This document shows positions 56,885 to 64,000 of a DNA stretch of 64,000 nucleotides, in pieces (position 1 is the stretch's first letter; each line of letters opens with the position of its first letter). A program made the position numbers and the translations under genes. The stretch is from NCBI GenBank assembly GCA_036898135.1, contig CM072526.1:9425226-9489225 (forward strand), in the 5' to 3' direction. The DNA is from Oncomelania hupensis (lineage: Eukaryota > Mollusca > Gastropoda > Littorinimorpha > Pomatiopsidae). Below the pieces are notes generated by a model, which did not search any database, was not told the DNA's origin, and worked only from the letters and a program-made list of their open reading frames with translations.

Positions 56885-57520
56885 ATTCTATACATTATTA
56901 TATGTTAAATCTTGGAAGCGTATGGTTATATGTTTTCCATATCTCGGAAGCATAATGTTATACGTTTTCCGTATATCTTGGAAGCGTAATGTTATAAGTT
57001 ATAAGTTTTCCGTATATCTTAAAGGCGTAATGTCGCGGGTTATGCATATATCTTGAAAGCGTAATATGATACATTTTCCATACATAAGACAACTTTAACA
57101 TCTTTTTGAAGACAATTTTTTTAATATCTTGAAAGCACATGTAATTTTTTTTAATATCTTGCAAGCGTAATTTTATATTTTTTCATATCTTGGAAGCATA
57201 ATATTAAATATTTTCCGTATATCATAAGCGTAATGTCACAAGTTCTGCATATATCTTGAAAGCATAATATTATACATTTTTCTTATATAAGAAACTTAAT
57301 TATCTCTTTCAATAAACCTATTTTTTAATATCTTAAAAGCATTATGTAAGTTTTATTTCATATCTTGGAAGCGTAATGTTACAAGTTATGCACCTATCTT
57401 GAAAGCATAATGTGTGATAATGTTTTTGCTTTGTTGGAAGCGTAAAGTTATAAGCAATTTTTACCATGTGTTGGAAGCGTAAAGTTACAAGTTATTTTCA
57501 TATCTTGGAAACGTAATGTT
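56885..57520. repeat. Degenerate minisatellite TATCTTGGAAGCGTAATGTTA
   Basis: The phrase ATATCTTGGAAGCGTAATGT followed by TATAAGTT.TTCCGT recurs about 14 times at irregular 35-55-bp spacing with many substitutions. Confidence 0.8.
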
Positions 57521-57896
57521 ATTAACTGTCCAATCATAGAATGCATCACACAAGAAACGAAGCAACGCGTTGGGTCAATCAAGTGAGATTGGACACCCGT
57601 TCTTGTTACTCTTCCAATATATCGGATAACGGTGGGATAACGTTGGATAATTTTTACAAAGCCTACCAATTACAATTTTAACAAATAAAGCAACCCACAA
57701 CATCAACAACAGCAACAACAACATCAACAACAGCAACAACAATATCAACAACAGCAACAATATCAACAACAGCATCAACAACAACGCAAAACAAAACAAA
57801 CTTGTATCAATTTTTATTCATCAGATTAACATAAGTGGTACTGATAACAAAACACGTAAAAAAACGGCTCAAATAAGTCACCCCCACCCACATCGT

Positions 57897-57902
57897 CACG
57901 TG
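57897..57902 (+). promoter_or_regulatory. E-box CACGTG upstream of the Cys-rich gene
   Basis: Palindromic CACGTG about 95 bp before the start codon at 57,994. Could be a basic helix-loop-helix site; no TATA box is visible. Position only; could be chance. Confidence 0.2.
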
Positions 57903-57993
57903 CTCTACTCTTTTCGTGTGCCTATGTCAATAACATACAACAACAGCAGCAACAACAACGGCAACAAAAACACACGCAAACCCATAAATCGTC

Positions 57994-58399
57994 ATGGGGC
58001 ACTTGGTGATGATGATGGGGGTGAGGGTGACGTTGGCGGTGATGGTGATGGTGATGCTGGTGGCTAGCGGTGGTGGTCAGTGGTGCAGCATTGTTGGTGT
58101 TGCAGCCAATATTTTGGGCCGTCTGAACCCCAACTGTACACTTATGCAGACTTATGTAAACGTCACCCATTGGACTCCCGATTGTGACCACGATGACTAT
58201 TGTCGCGTGCAGCTTCATCGTGGAGTGTGAGTCACCTTTGCTGCAAACCGTTGATGATGATGATGATGATGATAATGATGGATGATGATATGATGATGGT
58301 AGATGATATGATGATGGATGATGACGATGATGGTGATAATTATGATGATGATGGATGGTGATGGTGACGAGGACACAAATAATTACGAAGATGACTAAA

Positions 58400-58463
<64 letters not shown>

Positions 58464-58647
58464 GGATGAGGAGAAGGTTTAAAGAGGACTGTGGTGATGA
58501 TAATGATGATGATGATGATGATTACGATGACACAGATAATTACGAAGATGACAAAAATGATGATGATGATGACAGCGATGAGGATGAGGTTTAAAGAGGA
58601 CTGTGGTGGTGATGATGATGATGATGATGATGGATGGATGATGATGG

Positions 58648-58708
<61 letters not shown>

Positions 58709-61527
58709 CGACGATGATGATGACACAAATAATTATGAAGACGACAAAATGATGATGATGATGACGATGATGATGAAGATGATGCTGACGATGATGCTGA
58801 TGCAGTAAATGGTGCGTCAACAAGAAGGGTAAACATCTAGAACACTTTCCTGAGGGCAGTCTGCGACACTACGCGTGGCTCTTGAGCGACAGTGGAAGAG
58901 TGGACCTTAACGAAGCGTGTAGTAAGTAAGCTTGCGTCGCCATCGCATTAACCCAGTAGAATGGATCCTAAATAGAAAAGAATTAGTGGACCGTCAATAA
59001 TACATCGGTAGCAGTATTATATATATATTCGAAATGCTATCGACGATCCAATAATTGTTCTTATTCTGCTTGGTTAAATGCGCCAGTTTCCTGTCCAATA
59101 GCTGGGCCTCTGGCCTGTCAGGTTCATCTGACTGTGTGGTATTCTTGGGCTATGCTGAAGCAGTTCCCCACGATTCCCGGTTTGAGGGCTCGATGTTAAG
59201 TTCTCTGCAGTACCTAACAGCTCTCGATTTGAGAGCTCAACGTTCCCTGCCTAGTCTGATTGTGTTTTTTTATTTTCCGGCAGTATGAGAAGAGGCTTAA
59301 AACCTATTATTCATAACCATTCTTGCGGCTGAACCGCATGGCTGAGCAATGGCTCCTTGCGCTAATCGTGTTCTATACTGAATGTACCAGGCTCTCAGTC
59401 ATCCGGAAATGCTAACACGCGTGAGGGTCAGTGACAACAGGAGCGAGGAGGAACTCAAGAATAGCCTTAAACAAATTTAAGCTATCTCTAGCCAAGATCG
59501 CCGTTTTTTCCAATGGCGTGTTAACAAACGTCAGACCTGATAGTGATCTAAGAGAGGTTTCCGCGGAACGTGCGACTATGTGTCACGCCTTGTGACAGAC
59601 ATTTTGAAGTCCAATGAGTCTGATGACGTCCACAAATCCACAACTTGAACGGCGAAAATATATACACAGAAACAGTCAACGCTGCACCACTATTCCAAAA
59701 CAAAGTATGGCGCCGCAAAACCGGAAGCGAGTAAAGCAACTTTCGTCTTCCGATACAAAACAAAAAAAAAAAAATTAAGTGTCCGCAGATTGTTTCGCAT
59801 TTCCTTTTTTTTTTTTTTTTTTTTTTTTCCTTTTCTCGTTTTTGTTTTTGCGGATTTCCGCGATTTCGCGGAGAACTATCAGGTCTGAAACATTGTTGCA
59901 ATTTACGGGGATTCCGGGGGGAAAGAAATTACAATCATCATGATGATGACCATTAGGTTGATGGTGACGATGATAGTGCCTGTCACGAACTGGCTAGTCT
60001 TAACTCTGCTTGTTGACTATTTAGCCATGTGTAGTCTTTGTAACAGTAGAGAAGTTAGACTATTACACAGCAGCAATTAAATTACACAGCAGACCACACA
60101 CCGCGAGCCCGACCCACATCGCAGTGACTCAGCACTTGAGCTTTGAATCGGACCGTTTTAACCAATCAGAGCAGGCTCAGTGGGTAGAGCAGTTTTGACT
60201 GTGTCAGAGCCTAACACAGTTTGAATCAGTCGTGTGTGAGACGAGGTAGAGTCAACATCTCCACAGCTAGAGAAATCTCTACACTCATAGACCAGGAAGC
60301 AGGACTTTGAAATCTTAGAATTCTCTCAAGTCATCACGGGCCTGAACTTGTCAAACAGGTAAATGAACACCCTTCTGTTTCATCGTGATATATTTATATT
60401 ATTGTTGAAATTATGTTTGTGGAATTTGCTATGCATAAATGTGAATTGTTAATCCGAATTTGCCGTACCACGTGGAAGAGCCGAGCACGAGGCGAAACAC
60501 GACCGGTTGCGCCGCCATGTTGTATGCTGTACGGAACCACTGTTGTTTAACTTATATGTATGTTTGCAGACCAGTGGCTGTACCACTGAATGTTTATATT
60601 ATTATTAATTCTGTATGTGTATAGTTAGACACGATTTATATTTATGTATGTATAGGAATTTAGAGTGAGATTCCAGTGGAACCCGGAAGTAGCAGAATGT
60701 TCGTCGCTTATGTATAGAGATGTGGAGCTATCACTGAGGGCTACTTTGGCTTTCAGTGAGACGCTCTGCACAAACCGATTATTCAGGGTTGTGCAGAATT
60801 TCGTCTCTTATATTACAGACGAGCAGGCGAGCTATCCCGAGCTATCCCGAGCTATCCTGTGCACCCCACTCCACAGAAACGACTAGTTGGTTGAGGAGAC
60901 TCTGCCGCACAAGCCGGAACGAGCTACCTTGAAAAACACCCTGTCAGACCCCACAGCGTGGCAAGGGAACCCAACTACACAACGACAAAGGTGTAACAGA
61001 AGCTACCTCACAGAAGGACTTCGACCGCACCATCAGAAAGTTAAGTGTAATCTCCGAAAGTGCACTTAAACTGATCATAACAGGACCACAGTAGTCCAAC
61101 TCTTCAGAAACTGTAAAACGGACCACAGTAGTCCAAATCTACATGAAATATACTAGCAAAGTGCCCGAGGAAGAAAATAACAGCTGCCTAGACTATCAGC
61201 GATCGAACTATTAGCATTGAAAGAGACATTTTAAGTTAGATTAGTACTTAGAGAATCTTGTATAGAGTAGAAGAAATAAATGTGTGATTTTAACTGTTAT
61301 CAAGTGGCTGGTCTACATATGATTCATAGCCGTGTGAAAGCTAGTGTGACAGTAATCTCTTACCATTTTTCTATCTATTTCTGTACCCCAACCTTAACAC
61401 AGAACGAGCTAAACAAATAAATTTATTAAAGTAATTCATAGGGTGACTTACTAGCAGTTCCCACCGAATAAACGTGAGGGTCCATAATTCCATTGTGCAG
61501 AGCCCATAAACCCCACGTGACAGTGCC

Positions 61528-61589
<62 letters not shown>

Positions 61590-61694
61590 GTGTGTCCAAC
61601 CGAAGGCGAGACGGTCGTCTGCTTAAAAGTGTATAACTATATTGTGTAATTATTGAGCGTATGTGTGTGTGTTTCTGTGCGTATGTGGGGAAAA

Positions 61695-61750
<56 letters not shown>

Positions 61751-62157
61751 ACAGTTGACATTCAGTTATTTGTGTATGTGTTTGTGTCTGTGTGTTTGTG
61801 TGTATTTTTGTGTACATGTGTGTGCGTGCGTGCGTGCATGTGTGTGTGTGTGTTGGTTCTGTATCCTGAGGGTTTGTGACTAGAAAGCAGTTGGCTTTCA
61901 GTTCTTACTGTCTCAAAATAAAATGTTTGCGTGTAACCTAGAACAGAGAGAGCTTCACAGAGGGACAGTACAGACAAACAGACACGCACACACGCACTTA
62001 CAACATTCCAGAACACCTCAACAACAATAACAATAACGACAAGAACAACAGTAACAGCAACCACATTACAACACGCACACAACTTTCACACATAATATCA
62101 TCGTCGCGACGCATTTGGATATAAACCGACGACGACGACTAGGACGATGATGATGAA

Positions 62158-62199
<42 letters not shown>

Positions 62200-62200
62200 A

Positions 62201-62267
<67 letters not shown>

Positions 62268-62366
62268 AATGTGGTTTTTTTGTGTGCAGAGTGTGCGAGA
62301 GAGGAGAACGAAAAAGTAAAGGATTTGTTCTGCAAATTCGATGGCAGCTATCCCGATAAAAATTGA
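57994..62366 (+). CDS. Secreted eight-cysteine protein, three exons, 141 residues
   Basis: Exons 57,994-58,226, 58,806-58,921 and 62,290-62,366. Splice sites are GT|GTGAGT, GATGCAG|T, A|GTAAGTAAG and TTTGTGTGCAG|AG; phases 2 and 1 match, and the joined frame ends TGA at 62,364-62,366. Residues 1-28 form a signal peptide (Val/Met-rich core, then ASGGG). After that are eight Cys at 31, 48, 64, 70, 81, 116, 118 and 131, and two N-glycosylation sequons (N47, N56). The segment PDCDHDDYCRVQ...GVKWCVNKKGK faintly resembles a thyroglobulin type-1 repeat (Y-x3-Q ... W-C-V-[DN]-x2-G), but the Cys pair of the QC and CWC positions is absent as Leu74 and Lys79. A VWC-like module is an alternative. I do not recognise the family. 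If exon 2 were not spliced, the frame would end two codons later (SK-stop). Confidence 0.7.
58245..58804. repeat. (GAT)n tracts filling intron 1 of the Cys-rich gene
   Basis: Imperfect GAT/ATG repeats with internal duplicates (phrase AATTACGAAGATGAC, GGTTTAAAGAGGACTGTGG twice each). Asp/Met frames on the + strand and His/Ser frames on the - strand are artefacts. Confidence 0.93.
58930..59531. other. Intron 2 stretch, nothing recognised
   Basis: No reading frame or known repeat; contains short imperfect inverted copies around GGTTTGAGGGCTCGATGTTAAG and GATTTGAGAGCTCAACGTTC (59,182-59,245). Confidence 0.4.
59532..59887. mobile_element. MITE, 13-bp perfect TIR
   Basis: The tips are CAGACCTGATAGT (59,532-59,544) and ACTATCAGGTCTG (59,875-59,887), perfect inverted repeats. 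Flanks AAACGT and AAACAT differ by one base, a possible 6-bp duplication. The tip resembles that of the 17,282 MITE (CAGGCCTGAAAATG). The interior has TTTCCGCGGAA and A/T homopolymers. One frame holds TPCDRHFEV, loosely like a THAP C-x2-HF motif; too short to call. Confidence 0.75.
59981..61351. mobile_element. LTR-like segment TGTCAC...GTGACA
   Basis: Begins TGTCACGAACT and ends CTAGTGTGACA, with 6-bp terminal inverted repeat. AATAAA at about 61,277 lies 75 bp before the end, as expected for an LTR. The 5-bp flanks (GTGCC, GTAAT) do not match, so it may be one LTR of a rearranged element or a coincidental boundary. No gag-pol frame inside. The tip is similar to 45,734 (TGTAACGAACG). Confidence 0.45.
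61530..61588. repeat. (GAT)n microsatellite
   Basis: About 19 GAT copies, in intron 2 of the Cys-rich gene. Confidence 0.95.
61702..61748. repeat. (GA)n microsatellite
   Basis: About 23 GA copies preceded by an A run; followed by TG-rich sequence to 61,855. Confidence 0.95.
62125..62267. repeat. (GAT)n microsatellite before exon 3
   Basis: About 45 GAT copies ending 22 bp before the exon 3 acceptor of the Cys-rich gene. Introns 1 and 2 of this gene both end close to GAT runs. Confidence 0.95.
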
Positions 62367-62451
62367 TAAAAAAATAAGAAGTAGGCCTAAAAGGAAAAAG
62401 GCATTTCAGTCTATACTTTGGATATGTTCGAAGGCAACATGAGTGCTAACA

Positions 62452-62457
62452 AATAAA
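62452..62457 (+). terminator. AATAAA polyadenylation signal of the Cys-rich gene
   Basis: AATAAA 85 bp after the stop codon at 62,366; fits a short 3' UTR. The following 62,458-62,996 shows no recognised gene. Confidence 0.5.
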
Positions 62458-62996
62458 AACAAGAAACACACTGTTGCAATTTTTGTTTCCTTGTTTTAGT
62501 CATTTTTGTTGGTTCCGGAGCCGAACGAAAGAACTGCTTAAACACACGCGTGGTTTTTCTTTTCCGCGTCGCGCGCCGAATGTTGCTTGATACTGCAAAG
62601 CATGTCAACAACGAGACTTTATTGTGCATCTCTGGCCTCTTTTCCTCATTCATGTGAGACCTGAAAAGACACCTCAGATCGATGAAATGAAGGTGCATTT
62701 AATTTCTCGTGCAAGTAAGCTTACTAGATTAGAGCTACGGGATCACCTACAATGTTCCCCAAGGGTAGTTATCTGTTCCTAGCGTCGGCTGTGTATACCA
62801 TGTCTAGTGAATGTCTGCGAGGACAGTGAGTAGAATCATTATTACTTAATACTGTTAACACCCAGTGAAACAAATTATTAGCCAGAGCAAGTGCAATGCC
62901 TGACGTCATTGAACAAATAGCCCTACGACAATGTGTGTCTCCACAATGTCGGTCTTGGCTTCAGTAAAATGCTGTAAGACCTGAGGATTTCGTATC

Positions 62997-63254
62997 CTAT
63001 ACCACTAATAGATGAAAGAAAGATGCTGAGATGCATGTATAATTTTGTGCAGAAACAGGGCGAAGGTCGAAATTTGTCCCCATATAATAGTAGTCAAATG
63101 TGAAACTCACTTGATCTGATCCCACACACTCACTCTCTCTTTCTCTCTCTGTCTCTCTCTCTGCTCTCTGTCTCTCTCTGTCTCTCTCTCCGTGTGTGTG
63201 TCTCTCTCTCTTTCTCTCACCCTTTATCATTTTAAAAAAATCAACCGTGCAAAT

Positions 63255-63311
<57 letters not shown>

Positions 63312-63446
63312 GAGTGTGTGGGATCAGATCAAGTGAGTTTCACATTTGACTACTATTATATGGGGACAAATTTCGACCTTCGCCCTGTTTCTGCACAAAA
63401 TTATACATGCATCTCAGCATCTTTCTTTCATCTATTAGTGGTATAG
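62997..63446. repeat. 450-bp inverted repeat (hairpin)
   Basis: The left arm from CTATACCACTAATAGATG (62,997) to the CT-rich stretch near 63,155 is repeated inverted from about 63,288 to CATCTATTAGTGGTATAG (63,446). The arms look essentially identical over about 155 bp. The spacer includes a CT tract and a GA tract that could also pair. The same 45-residue peptide is therefore read outward on both strands, which is an artefact. Confidence 0.95.
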
Positions 63447-63495
63447 CAGAGATAGAGAGAGACAAAGAGCAGAGAGAGAGAGAGACATAGAGAGA

Positions 63496-64000
63496 AGTCA
63501 AAGTCGAAGTCGAAACTTTTAATTGGATAATAGCATTAGGTCCTATGGACCTGTCTTACAGGTAGTCCTTAAGAAAATTGTAAAATTATTATTTTTTTAA
63601 AGTTCAGAACAAACAAAATAATTAACATAAAATGGATTTGAAATTAACACAAACCTTAACAATGGTAAGAATTTAAAAAAAAACAATTACTAAGAAAATT
63701 AATGTACCGAAATGCACATACTCCTTCCCTCCACCCCCTCCTATCCCTTCCCTACTCCCACTCTCCCCACCTCCTCCACCACAACCACACACATACACAA
63801 GCTAATTCACACATGAACAAATTAAACTGTCGCAAGATAGGAAAGAACAAAATGTATACAATCATCTTAAATATTAGTAGCAAGGGAAAATAGAAATTTG
63901 TGGAGTCTAATTTTAAACAATGTTAATGATTTACTTTCCTTGATCTCTTGTGGTAGAGAATTCCACATACTTGGACCAGAATATGACAGAGATGTTTTAA
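63496..64000 (-). pseudogene. 3' end of a further LINE (cut by window edge)
   Basis: Minus strand 64,000-63,867 encodes SYSGPSMWNSLPQEIKESKS and LTLFKIRLHKFLFSLATNI, then TAA at 63,867-63,869. This is the usual C-terminal WNSLP...F..L tail of non-LTR polyproteins. The 3' UTR runs to a CGACTT-type repeat tail at 63,496-63,520. The rest lies beyond the window. Confidence 0.75.

Noticed and set aside
58340..58836. Poly-Asp, poly-Met and poly-His frames
   Set aside because: GAT microsatellite in intron 1 of the Cys-rich gene.
59548..59901. 117-codon minus frame across the 59.5-kb MITE
   Set aside because: Covers TIRs and a poly-Lys homopolymer; no domain. The THAP-like C-x2-HF on the other strand is too short to count.
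62997..63446. Two related 77-84-codon frames with an identical 45-residue end
   Set aside because: They are the two arms of one inverted repeat read outward; the shared peptide reflects the palindrome, not a duplicated gene.

Overview
The window looks like a repeat-dense metazoan chromosome segment. Genes are split by spliceosomal introns, and there are THAP and C2H2 zinc-finger domains, several non-LTR (LINE) families, tRNA-headed SINEs, a solo-LTR-like element, MITEs, minisatellites and a long satellite. The LINE/SINE mixture suggests a mollusc, perhaps a marine gastropod; that is an inference, since no species-diagnostic gene is present. Nothing bacterial was seen (no operons, ribosome-binding sites or CRISPR).

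Layout. 1-2.8 kb: a two-exon THAP-domain gene (208-1099) between two arrays of the same 22-bp minisatellite. 2.9-17.9 kb: a multi-exon C2H2 zinc-finger gene on the + strand. Eight exons join in consistent reading phase, giving ten tandem fingers, an AT-hook, acidic and low-complexity linkers, then more fingers. Its introns hold a TIR element, a truncated LINE, SINEs, a 2.6-kb minisatellite and a MITE. The last exon ends inside a finger, so the gene continues out of view. 18.5-19.0 kb is an assembly gap (500 N). 19.0-33.4 kb is one purine-rich satellite (27-30 bp units), with a decayed island at 34.0-34.5 kb; the two roughly 5,000-residue reading frames across it are artefacts. 34.5-41.7 kb: tandem duplications, SINE/LINE fragments and microsatellites.

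41.7-51.4 kb is a nested transposon stack. A full-length LINE ('LINE A', about 5.2 kb without insertions) has a 12-bp target-site duplication and encodes an SGNH-esterase ORF1 and an endonuclease-RT-RNase H ORF2. It was broken by a 777-bp fold-back element (8-bp TSD), a 2.2-kb TG...CA element (5-bp TSD) that carries a fragment of another LINE, and a 1.46-kb copy of that second LINE ('LINE B', 10-bp TSD) with an intact RT reading frame. Subtracting each insertion and one TSD copy brings the host reading frame back together at each of the three sites. LINE B 3' ends, all carrying the same pentamer tail, occur six times in the window.

51.5-64 kb: more minisatellites and SINEs, then a small three-exon gene (57,994-62,366) for a 141-residue secreted protein with eight cysteines after the predicted signal peptide. 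It is the only gene in the window that appears complete and intact besides the THAP gene. Its signal peptide looks as if it was built from the same GTG/ATG-type microsatellite that fills its first intron. A 450-bp inverted repeat and the 3' end of one more LINE close the window.
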